64,000 nt of DNA. Source: JACNIZ01 sp964344765 (lineage in GTDB: Bacteria > Planctomycetota > UBA1135). The notes beneath the pieces were generated by a model that was not told the origin of the DNA, ran no database searches, and worked only from the letters and a program-made list of their open reading frames with translations. Shown here piece after piece: positions 23,574-31,948 of the stretch (positions are counted from its first letter, which is position 1; each line of letters opens with the position of its first letter). The stretch is taken from the NCBI GenBank assembly GCA_964344765.1, contig CAYFOM010000020.1, positions 1 to 64,000 on the forward strand, written 5' to 3'. The position numbers were made by a program, and so were the translations under genes.

Positions 23574-26105
23574 ATGCGAAGTCTCGGGTTGAAATGGACC
23601 ATGACCTTGCTGGCGTTGGCAACCATTGGCTTGAGCTGTGCGCCTTCGTCTCGCGAAGTAAGTACGGGTGAACTTCAAGCGACCTCGTCTTCCGGTCAGC
23701 GGACGGCATCAGTGCCCGGAGTGCCGGAGCATGAAATCGGCATTCAGGTCATGGATCACGAAGCGTGGAAGCCGATGGCCGGCGTCAAGGTTTTTTATAT
23801 CACCGATGCCGAGTATAAGGAGCGCAAAGAAGAGTTGACCGGCTTTGAACCGCGCAGCCCATGGGACGACCAGAGCTTTCAAACTCTTCGGCATGTGACC
23901 ACCGATCACAACGGGCAAGTTGTGCTGAAATTAAGCGGGACCGTGGTTCGTCTGTACGCACATCAGGACGGTTATCGAGGCACCAAACGCGTGGTTTTGG
24001 GCGACCATCCCAGGGCGGAGGTGGATTTTATGACCACGCTATTTTTGGAGCCGTACATGGTGTACGAGGTGCGTGTGGTTCGCGCCAATGGCGATTATGT
24101 ACCCGGCGTTGAAGTTGCGTTCCAGCGCACCAGGGGATCCGGCTCGGTGACGAATACATTTGGAAAGGCGTATTTAGGCTTGCCTTTGAGTCAATGGTCG
24201 GAAGCCATTTCCTACCGAAACGGCGAGATCGAACTGCCTGTGACCTGCAAGTTGCCGCTGCTTGAAGTCCAGGAACATGCTTTCCCCGCCAATGAAAACG
24301 AGCGCAAGATGAAGTTGCGCTTGCCGGAGTTTGGCGGGGTCCGCGTGCTGAGTCCGGATGGAATCGGCGATCAAAAGCTGTACTTAAGAACCGAAACCAA
24401 TGGCGCCATTCCTTGGGTGCCGATGAAACTTGAAGAGTGGCAAGACCAGCCGTGTTGGCATTATGGGTTTGTTCCGCTGAACTCCAGAATCGAGGTCAAG
24501 ATTGGTACAAAAAGCAAGGACCACTCCGGTGTGCAGCGTTACATCCGCTCTGCCAGTGGGCCCACACGCGATGGTCAGTGGATCACGTTAAAGTCCGATG
24601 ACGCTAACACTCAGCAAATCACCGGCAAGTGTTTGGACGGTAGAGGCAGCCCTCTTGCAGATAGCTTTCTAACCCTTTGGCCGCTAACTGCCGACGGTCG
24701 CTTGATTGGAAAACAACTCCATGGGAGAAGTGGTGAAAATGGAGAGTTCACTTTCTACCTGCATCCGGATGACTTCGATTTTGACCAAATTGAATTGCTG
24801 TGGATTGATCGCGATCCGGATCAATCCCCCGGATTACCCTGGGACGAGCATCAATACCTAGTGCAGAGTGTTGCATTAGGGTCGAAAACGATTTTGGATT
24901 TAGGCGACCTGGAACCGGAAGCGCTGGTGACCCTAGTGCGTGGCAAAGTGTTTTTCGAGAATGGCTCAGTTATTCCAAATGCCCGGATTCGCGTGGAGCG
25001 CTTTGCAGGATCGAACTTTGACCAATCATCGGCAAATAATGTTCGGCCCGCCAGAGGTCCGGTGGCCAATAAACGCGACAAGGATGAATTTGCTGTACTT
25101 ATCGTTCCCGCGCCGTTTGATTGCAGTTACTTGCTCTCGGTGGACATGGGAAACGACCGCTTTGTTCATCGCCAAATAGTTCAACCGGGAACTAAGAACT
25201 TGGAGGTTGTTTTATCAAGCAAGAAGGAAGTGCACTTTTCCTGTCAAACCGTTGCCGTCAAAGGGCGTTGGCAGTTCGATTTGGTCGATGCCGCCGGTAT
25301 CAGCTATCGCGCAGAGGACATCTATGACCAACAGAGTTTCTACCCGCCACCCGGCGAACGCCTGTTCCGCAGCAAGTTTCATGCTCCGGCGGGGGAGTAC
25401 ACCTTCCGCGCCACTTCGCTGGGAGAGGGTGGTGGTGAGGTCGTCGAGATTCCAAATGTCGTGATTGTTTCAGCGGAACATCTTCCTGCGGACTTGCAGA
25501 AGATTAATCTTTTGCAGGACTCACTGATCACTATTGAGCTGGTGAATCCCAATTGGCAATTTAAGAGCGATTATGATTTTTATGATGTTGCCGTGCTTGA
25601 GAAAACCGCCGACGGTTATCGCAAGACGCAGAAATTTGAAAAGAAACGACGCAAAATCCACTTGCCGATGGGTTTGCTGAATACGGGTCACGTTTTGATC
25701 GCCGAGGGCTTTCAGCCGCTTCCGTTGGATGGGCTCGTGGATGGCCAAGTTGTGGACATGGTCGCCCAGCCCAAGGTTCAGTTCGACTTGCAGCCGGAGG
25801 TCGGCCCATGGAAAGGGATTCGCGCCTGGGCGGAATTTTCATGGCTGGAAGGCGAAACCGGCTTATGGCTTCATTCCGATCATGATCGCCAACTTGCCAT
25901 TGGAGTTCAGTATTTCAGCGGCATTCCGATCCCTGCATACGGTCGCTACAAGTTGACTTGGCGACTTCGGCGAATCGAAAGCATGACTGTGATCGCCGAA
26001 TTTGATGGCGGAGAAATCCAGCTAACCGAATCCTCCGAACCCATCCCGCTTGCGATTCCAATCGAAGTTTTGCAAAAGGTCGAGGCGTTAGCCGAAGGAG
26101 ATTAA
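23574..26105 (+). CDS. Large exported beta-rich protein, paralogue 3 of the array
   Basis: An 843-residue paralogue. The N-terminus MRSLGLKWTMTLLALATIGLSC is a signal peptide with a possible, imperfect lipobox (GLSC), so it may be a lipoprotein, whereas paralogues 1, 2 and 5 look membrane-anchored. Shared motifs: VKVFYITDAEY, RHVTTDHNGQVVLKLSG, LRLPEFGGVRVLS, WHYGFVPLNSRIEV, LDLGDLEPEALVTLVRGK, APFDCSYLLSVD, PAGEYTFRAT and GHVLIAEGFQPLPLDG. A TTG codon two codons upstream is in frame but the ATG at 23574 is the better start. Closest by eye to paralogue 2 in the first 150 residues. Function unknown. Confidence 0.85.
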   Translation: MRSLGLKWTMTLLALATIGLSCAPSSREVSTGELQATSSSGQRTASVPGVPEHEIGIQVMDHEAWKPMAGVKVFYITDAEYKERKEELTGFEPRSPWDDQSFQTLRHVTTDHNGQVVLKLSGTVVRLYAHQDGYRGTKRVVLGDHPRAEVDFMTTLFLEPYMVYEVRVVRANGDYVPGVEVAFQRTRGSGSVTNTFGKAYLGLPLSQWSEAISYRNGEIELPVTCKLPLLEVQEHAFPANENERKMKLRLPEFGGVRVLSPDGIGDQKLYLRTETNGAIPWVPMKLEEWQDQPCWHYGFVPLNSRIEVKIGTKSKDHSGVQRYIRSASGPTRDGQWITLKSDDANTQQITGKCLDGRGSPLADSFLTLWPLTADGRLIGKQLHGRSGENGEFTFYLHPDDFDFDQIELLWIDRDPDQSPGLPWDEHQYLVQSVALGSKTILDLGDLEPEALVTLVRGKVFFENGSVIPNARIRVERFAGSNFDQSSANNVRPARGPVANKRDKDEFAVLIVPAPFDCSYLLSVDMGNDRFVHRQIVQPGTKNLEVVLSSKKEVHFSCQTVAVKGRWQFDLVDAAGISYRAEDIYDQQSFYPPPGERLFRSKFHAPAGEYTFRATSLGEGGGEVVEIPNVVIVSAEHLPADLQKINLLQDSLITIELVNPNWQFKSDYDFYDVAVLEKTADGYRKTQKFEKKRRKIHLPMGLLNTGHVLIAEGFQPLPLDGLVDGQVVDMVAQPKVQFDLQPEVGPWKGIRAWAEFSWLEGETGLWLHSDHDRQLAIGVQYFSGIPIPAYGRYKLTWRLRRIESMTVIAEFDGGEIQLTESSEPIPLAIPIEVLQKVEALAEGD

Positions 26106-26130
26106 TGTTCGACCCCTGTCATCAACCGAC

Positions 26131-27222
26131 ATGAGTACGCTCCTTTTCAGCAGCCTTCTCCTTTGCTCATCCCAAGTGGTGATCGAGCAAGAGCCATCCA
26201 TCACCACAACTCCAGTGGTTTTCCATTACGACGGCGCATTGTTCCCCGGCCGACGTCCGCTGTTTGGGTTGCAAGCGAAGGATGGAACCATTCTTTGGTC
26301 GGAGCCGGGCATTGCAAAGCACCGCATCAGGAAGATCCCTAGCGGCCAGGAAATTTGGTATGAATTCGAATCCCAGCCTAACGGTGGCGTGATTTGGGGT
26401 GTTCCTGAAGGGCAACACACCTTCGTCGTCAAGTCCACGCCTTTCCAGGAAATCCTTCGCATCCCAAATGTCGAGGTAAAAGCCATACGTGGTTATGGCT
26501 GCTACCCGGACGTGTTGCAAAACATCCAACTGGTCGAACGAGATTCCATTGCCGTTTCCTTTGAAGATGCCGAGGGTCAATTTTTGCCGCTGCGCCATTG
26601 GGACGAGGAAGACATACTCGTCATGCATGAGATGGATGACCGTTTGATCCAAATGCCAAACCGCATTTTGGATACCGGCAAAGTGCGAATCTCCACCGAT
26701 TACTTGGCGGATGACTATTGGTTGCTCATGAAGGGCTATTTGCCGGTTCCGCTACATGGATGGCAAGACGGCGACGTTGTCCCGTTGAGGCGCATGCAAG
26801 GCGTATCCATTAAGTTCCTTCGTCCCGAAGGTTGGCCAAGAGATGCCGGTGTTACCATCGATATTACGCCGGATAGTGAAAGTCGAGCCATGGACAAGGT
26901 CCAAGCGGCTCAAGGGTGTTTGCGCTATGAACCTGAAGCGGAATACATCGAACTGTTTTTTCCCAAACCCGGACGTTACGCAATGAATTGGAGTTTGAGG
27001 TTATGGCCCTATTCCCCATTCGACACTGTGGAAACGATGGGTGGTGGGATCATTCAATTGCCGCCAGCGGACCCAACGATCCTGCTTGAACTCAGAATCC
27101 CGTCTACATTGGCGGCGATCGCAAAACGCGAGTTAGAAGTCTCTAAAAACGCTCCCACTCCAGTCATAGAAATGCAAGCGGCAGCGCCGCCGCCCGAACT
27201 TCCTGAGCGACCGCCTCGCTAG
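26131..27222 (+). CDS. Short exported paralogue 4 (C-terminal module only)
   Basis: A 363-residue protein that aligns only with the C-terminal 350 or so residues of its neighbours. It starts with its own signal peptide (MSTLLFSSLLLCSSQVVIEQ) and then enters the shared module: VVFHYDGALFPGRRPLFGLQ, VPEGQHTFVV, RIPNVEVKA, DDYWLLMKGYLPVPLHGWQD and, near the end, KPGRYAMNWSLRL. It ends in a Pro/Ala-rich tail (AAAPPPELPERPPR) not found in the other copies. This could be a trimmed paralogue that kept function or gained one, since both the export signal and the reading frame are intact. Spacing to its neighbours is 25 and 27 bases. Confidence 0.82.
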   Translation: MSTLLFSSLLLCSSQVVIEQEPSITTTPVVFHYDGALFPGRRPLFGLQAKDGTILWSEPGIAKHRIRKIPSGQEIWYEFESQPNGGVIWGVPEGQHTFVVKSTPFQEILRIPNVEVKAIRGYGCYPDVLQNIQLVERDSIAVSFEDAEGQFLPLRHWDEEDILVMHEMDDRLIQMPNRILDTGKVRISTDYLADDYWLLMKGYLPVPLHGWQDGDVVPLRRMQGVSIKFLRPEGWPRDAGVTIDITPDSESRAMDKVQAAQGCLRYEPEAEYIELFFPKPGRYAMNWSLRLWPYSPFDTVETMGGGIIQLPPADPTILLELRIPSTLAAIAKRELEVSKNAPTPVIEMQAAAPPPELPERPPR

Positions 27223-27249
27223 CCCAGAGCCCATTCGCCCCCCAATGGA

Positions 27250-29892
27250 ATGAAGCTAAACTCGAGCAGTCTTCGATTTCCGATCCTCACTGCGCTGGCC
27301 GCTGCCATCTGCATTTTTATACTCTGGGATCCGACCCCAACCGATCTACTCGAAGTCGGAAACGCAACTTCGTCAGCTCATTCCGACGGAGCATCCACGC
27401 CCACCGGAGTCCAAACATCGCAACCAACTGGCGAAAATGAAGAGGACCCCGCGCGCAGCAAAGCCCAGTATTCGATCCCGGTTTTCGTCCAACTTCAGGA
27501 CGGCAACCAATGGACCGACGCAGCTGGAATCGAGATTTCTTATTTCTGTGAATCTTTCCGCAATTGGAAAGACCAAAGCCTCGCCGATTTCGATGTCCAC
27601 AATCCGTGGCGAAACTCCAATTTTTCCAATCTGCCGACCGCAACCACCAATGGTGCCGGCAAAGCCATCGTTGAAACCAATAAGGAGGACCTATGGCTCT
27701 ATGCCCGCAACGGCGACGCGGTTCTTATCCATTGGCTGCGGGCCGATCGCAATTGGAACACCGCAGCCGAAGAAGGCGTGCTTTGTTCCCTGGAACCCTG
27801 TGAGGCCATTCAATTCACCGTCACTCTCGCCAGCGGAGCCCCGGCGGCCAATGTACCGGTTCAAGTTGCATCCTTCCGTTCGGGCAAAGGTACTACTGGA
27901 AAAGATGGCGTCGCAGAAATCTTTTTAAACAAGCACGAGGTTCTTCGCCGCGAAAATTTGAGGCGGCGAGGACCATTGACCGAGGTTCAGCTCGTTGCCA
28001 GCCTCAACCTGCTCGATAAGCCAAACGTCTTTTTACACGGCTTTGATCAAGGCAAACGCACTGCGGAGCTGCGACTGCCGCGCTGCTCGAAGGTTGTGGT
28101 GAATTCCAAGCAGGTTGGATTTAGCGGCGGCATGCGCTTGCAGATCGAAAGCGGGAATTTTGCTCGGTCAGTTCGCATGTTGCCGGATCACAAGATGGAT
28201 CGAGCTCAATGGAAGTACGACTACGCCCCGTTGGGCCAGCCCTTGAGGATTCTTCTGTACTTAGAAGGCTTAGAAGCACCTTGGCGCGTGCCGTTGGACG
28301 TGTTGCGTGGCCGTACTTCGGCGAAATCCGGCGGTTTGAAAGAGCTCGAAGTGAACTGGGACTCGGTTTTTCTAGCCACCGGACGAGTTCAGGCGTCACC
28401 TCAATATCAGAGCAGAAGCAATGTGCTTCGTGTGATCTCGCTCAATGACAAAGGCCAGTCTTTGGGCAAGCCGATTCAAGTCCAGACTTCACCCGAAGGG
28501 GATTTTGAAATCGCATTCACCGCTCCGGGTGGCGACGTCGGCCAAATCAGGCATCTTTGGTTGCAATCCCTTGAGGGCAAACGCGAGAACGTCTACTCGT
28601 TGGACGAGTACTTCGTGCAGAATCTCGACGCGGTTCCTGGCGAGCAAATTCAGCTGGGAACCTTGGCTCCCGGCCCTATCGAACCGTTGGTCTCCGGTAC
28701 CGCCGCCTATGACGACGGCGAACTGTTTTTCGGCTATGGCTTGCGCGCCGTGAAACGCGTACCGCGCGCCGATGGTCAGCCGGATTTGTGGCTAGCGGTG
28801 AATATGAAAAACACTGGTACCGCTAACTCGGTGGGTTTCAACGGCAAGTTCGCAGCCACTCACGCCAAAGGGCCCTTTCCATTCCGCTACCAGTTAAGTG
28901 CCAAAATCAAAGATTGCTTGCGCTACCAGCAGGAGTTCCAGCCGGGCAGTGACAACTTTGAAGTCATTTTCCAGCTACTCAGCACTGTGACCGGATCCTA
29001 CCGTGCCGAGGTTTTCGCCGGCGACCAACTCGACCTGGTCATGATCGATGAAAAGGGCAAGTCTTATCGCGGTTCTGCCGACTTGCAGTTTGGATTGCGA
29101 ACTCCACCCAGAGAAGAGGGCGAGTTTTCCAAGATGGTCTTCCGCGAATTGCCGCCCGGCAACTACCTCTTCCGTGCCCAGGTATGGAATGGCGGCATCC
29201 TCAAAGAGATCCCATTTGTCAAAGTCGCCGGCCTAGACACGGCGCCGCCGGAGCTGCAGAAAATCGTGATCGAGCAACCGGGTGCCGTCCGCCTGAAGTT
29301 GGTAGACGAAAGCGGTGATGCCATGGATTTATCGATCCAAAGCAATCATTTCGTCACCTTGTACGAATCAACCGATGACGGCTACCTGCCTTCCTTCAAC
29401 TATTCGCACCGGGAAAACCAAGTCCGCATCGCCGAAGCTAGCTTCAAACCGGGCAATTACCTAGTAGTCAACGGCTACCATCCCATCGAACTCAAGGGCT
29501 TGGATGATGGCGACGAAATCGAAATGCGCCGCAGCCCAATTCTGAAGGTGAATGTCGAACCCTTAACCGAAGCTGAGGAGTTTTTCCCTTACACTTTGGC
29601 CATTGAACCGATTTTCGACGCGCACAATTCCAAAACTCTGCCGCTGGGTCCGGGAGGACTGAGTGCCCAGTCGCGGTGGGAATACAACTTCGCATGCCCA
29701 GGCAAGGGCAAGTACCAAGTGCGTTGGTACTTATTGCTCGATTCCTTCGGCGGTCCTGGGCAGCGCATCCAAACTTACGACGGCCCAATTCTCGAACTGG
29801 ATCCCATCGGTAATCCGGCGCCGATTCAATTGCAATTGCCGCCCGATCTGATCGCCGAAGCGAAAAGGCGGGGCGGCAAAGATGGGCGCTAG
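27250..29892 (+). CDS. Large exported beta-rich protein, paralogue 5 of the array
   Basis: An 880-residue paralogue with a membrane anchor at about 10-26 (FPILTALAAAICIFILW) and a Ser/Thr/Pro-rich linker. Shared motifs: IEISYFCES in the place of VYYITD, LPTATTNGAGKAIV, LRLPRCSKVVV, WKYDYAPLGQPLRILL, IQLGTLAPGPIEPLVSG, GPFPFRYQLSA, LPPGNYLFRAQVWNG and GNYLVVNGYHPIELKGLDDG. It is the most diverged in its N-terminal half. It closes the array and its end faces the outer-membrane barrel gene, with 18 bases between them and no terminator. Function unknown. Confidence 0.85.
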   Translation: MKLNSSSLRFPILTALAAAICIFILWDPTPTDLLEVGNATSSAHSDGASTPTGVQTSQPTGENEEDPARSKAQYSIPVFVQLQDGNQWTDAAGIEISYFCESFRNWKDQSLADFDVHNPWRNSNFSNLPTATTNGAGKAIVETNKEDLWLYARNGDAVLIHWLRADRNWNTAAEEGVLCSLEPCEAIQFTVTLASGAPAANVPVQVASFRSGKGTTGKDGVAEIFLNKHEVLRRENLRRRGPLTEVQLVASLNLLDKPNVFLHGFDQGKRTAELRLPRCSKVVVNSKQVGFSGGMRLQIESGNFARSVRMLPDHKMDRAQWKYDYAPLGQPLRILLYLEGLEAPWRVPLDVLRGRTSAKSGGLKELEVNWDSVFLATGRVQASPQYQSRSNVLRVISLNDKGQSLGKPIQVQTSPEGDFEIAFTAPGGDVGQIRHLWLQSLEGKRENVYSLDEYFVQNLDAVPGEQIQLGTLAPGPIEPLVSGTAAYDDGELFFGYGLRAVKRVPRADGQPDLWLAVNMKNTGTANSVGFNGKFAATHAKGPFPFRYQLSAKIKDCLRYQQEFQPGSDNFEVIFQLLSTVTGSYRAEVFAGDQLDLVMIDEKGKSYRGSADLQFGLRTPPREEGEFSKMVFRELPPGNYLFRAQVWNGGILKEIPFVKVAGLDTAPPELQKIVIEQPGAVRLKLVDESGDAMDLSIQSNHFVTLYESTDDGYLPSFNYSHRENQVRIAEASFKPGNYLVVNGYHPIELKGLDDGDEIEMRRSPILKVNVEPLTEAEEFFPYTLAIEPIFDAHNSKTLPLGPGGLSAQSRWEYNFACPGKGKYQVRWYLLLDSFGGPGQRIQTYDGPILELDPIGNPAPIQLQLPPDLIAEAKRRGGKDGR

Positions 29893-29910
29893 TCGAATGA
29901 AAGTGGGGGG

Positions 29911-30719
29911 CTAGAAAGTAATGCCTACGCCCCAATAGAAACCGTTGAAGTCGATGTCGGCATCAATAGAAGCGTCATCAATCGAACCTTCAAAGTCGAA
30001 GTTCAACGCGCGGTAGCCAATCAGAACCTCAATCCATTCGTTATCCATCGGCGACCAACCAACCTGCGCATCAATATCCAAAAAGGTGCCGTCGATGTCA
30101 TCGATGTCGGCACTCACTCCACTAATTTCACCGCCCACGCGGAAGCCCTGCGGCAGCGCCAAATCGGCGCGCACGCCGACCATCGGAATGGGGATTTCTT
30201 CGTTCTCGGCAATGATGTAGGTCTCGGTGGTCAACCCGCCCTGCGACGCATATGCCGAGAACTCGTTAAAGGTGAACATATCCACGCCGATTAACAAGCC
30301 GACGCGGAACAAGCCGGTGTTCATCATGTCGAAGCCAAGCATCAACTTGGTGACGTCGAAATCCATCGTCGTCGTCGCCGTCGACGTACCCGAAATCGGA
30401 CTACCAGTTCCAGGATCAAAAGTTCCGTCGAAGCTGCCGGAGTGCACCGAGCTGTGATCAAACATCGACACCGAAACCTCCATTGGCGCAATGCCGACGC
30501 GCACGCCGCTCAGGAATGTGGTGTCGGACTTTTCGCGAATGGCCAAGTCGCCATCAATGTCGGTAATGCCGGTGCTCACCGTCAAATCATTGACCGAACC
30601 GCTCGCCCCAAGGTTGTAAAGCGATCCATAGCCATTGGCGTGAAAGTCGCTCCACGCGGCGTCGCCGGGAATGGCACAAGAGGCTGCAAATGGAAGCGCG
30701 AGTAATGCGAGTTTTTCAT
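29911..30719 (-). CDS. Outer-membrane beta-barrel lipoprotein with apparent frameshift at its start
   Basis: The main open frame (29911 to about 30700) encodes a barrel-like protein with alternating strands, Asp/Gly turns and a terminal aromatic strand (FNGFYWGVGITF). Upstream, the same frame continues into a clear lipoprotein signal (KLALLALPFAASC then AIPGDAAW), yet has no ATG, GTG or TTG before a stop. The natural ATG at 30719 is one base out of frame: it is followed by five A residues (30712-30716), whereas six would give MKKLALLALPF and join the frames, making a protein of about 269 residues. So there is either an assembly error, a real loss of function, or a length-variable start. The remaining frame looks intact and under selection. 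Confidence 0.7.
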
Positions 30720-30792
30720 GGATGGTTGTGACCGAGTCTACTCCAGCTTACACGCGCGCCGACACCTTCCGTTGGCGTCAATCGGGCGGAAG

Positions 30793-31899
30793 CTATGCGC
30801 CGAGCAAGCCGATCGGCTTCCACAAACGATTGCGACGAATCGCCTCGGCGAACAGCTTTGGGATTTGCTGCTCCCACAACGGTCCGCGATGACCCCAATC
30901 ACAACGGTGTTCGCGCCACGCCCCACCGTAGATCCGCAACGCCCGCAACCTCTCCGTCGCCCGAACCTCATTCGGCAATCCCGCGTGCAGCGCCGCCAAA
31001 TCGCGACGCGCCCGCGACGGCACGATCTCGGTGCGGCGGAACCAGTTGCGGTCGTGATCGATCACCGCAATTTCAATGTCATCGGCCGTTCGATAGTCCA
31101 CCAGAATATTGCTTGGCTTGAAATCGCGATAAGCCACGCCAAGCAAATGCATGCGGCGGGCGTAGCGAGCCAGTTTCGCCAGCAACGCCGCCCGCGCATC
31201 GCCGTGCAGCTCCACGATGACGTGCTGCAGGGCCTCAAAGCCGGCAAGGTCCTCCAGCAACATCCATGATCCCTGTTTGGGCTTGGACCAAGCCGCATAT
31301 CCCACCGCCGCCCGCAAACCGCGACGATTCAGCGCTTCGCAAGCGTGAAGACTGCCGATGGCCTTGCTCATGCCCATCGAATTGCGCGGGTCCACTTTTT
31401 TGTGCGGCGGGAAATGCTTGAGGATCAGCGTTTCGGGACCACAAGTTGCTTCAACCCGGCTGACCACTCCGCGCTTATGCGCTTTAAGCGGCTCGGTCGC
31501 CGCCGCCGCTGCGATCCAATCCTCGTCGTGAGCCGCCCACTCCGGCACCCGCCACAAGCGCGGATGTAACGCGCCACCGCGCAAGCGATCCGCCCAAGCC
31601 GATTCGCGATCCCATTGACCATGCAAACGGCGGCAAATGCGATATCCAGCCAGCCAAGCATCTCGAGCCAATGCCTCGTCCCCGGTGGCTAGGCGCCAGA
31701 CCTCACTAGGAACCGGCTCCAAAGCAGCAAACAACTGTGCCCACAAAGGCAACTGATCGGCCAACAGCTTGGCGACGTCGCCCCTTAGTGATTCGCTTTG
31801 CAGGAATTCCGTCCGCGTCCACTTAGGCATCGCAGCCAACGCCGCCGGAAGCTCGGCGCGACGTCGCTGTGATTGCAGAGGTGGGGGAATGGGGCTCAC
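30793..31899 (-). CDS. Kdo/WaaP-type lipopolysaccharide kinase family protein
   Basis: A 368-residue protein kinase-like fold protein of the Kdo kinase/WaaP family, which phosphorylates core sugars of lipopolysaccharide. The catalytic loop is YRDFKPSNILVD and the metal-binding segment IAVIDHDRNWF; an ATP-lysine candidate lies in ETLILKHFPPHKK. The N-terminal 120 residues are extra and helical. The assigned start is a GTG at 31899; an in-frame ATG 69 bases further in is an alternative. No signal peptide, so it acts on the inner face of the inner membrane. It is divergent from the nucleotidyltransferase gene. Other sugar-kinase targets are possible. Confidence 0.75.
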   Translation of the reverse strand: MSPIPPPLQSQRRRAELPAALAAMPKWTRTEFLQSESLRGDVAKLLADQLPLWAQLFAALEPVPSEVWRLATGDEALARDAWLAGYRICRRLHGQWDRESAWADRLRGGALHPRLWRVPEWAAHDEDWIAAAAATEPLKAHKRGVVSRVEATCGPETLILKHFPPHKKVDPRNSMGMSKAIGSLHACEALNRRGLRAAVGYAAWSKPKQGSWMLLEDLAGFEALQHVIVELHGDARAALLAKLARYARRMHLLGVAYRDFKPSNILVDYRTADDIEIAVIDHDRNWFRRTEIVPSRARRDLAALHAGLPNEVRATERLRALRIYGGAWREHRCDWGHRGPLWEQQIPKLFAEAIRRNRLWKPIGLLGA

Positions 31900-31948
31900 C
31901 CCAATAGACTAAGGGCGCTGGCAGCCAAGCCGACGCCCGTTGCTTTCG

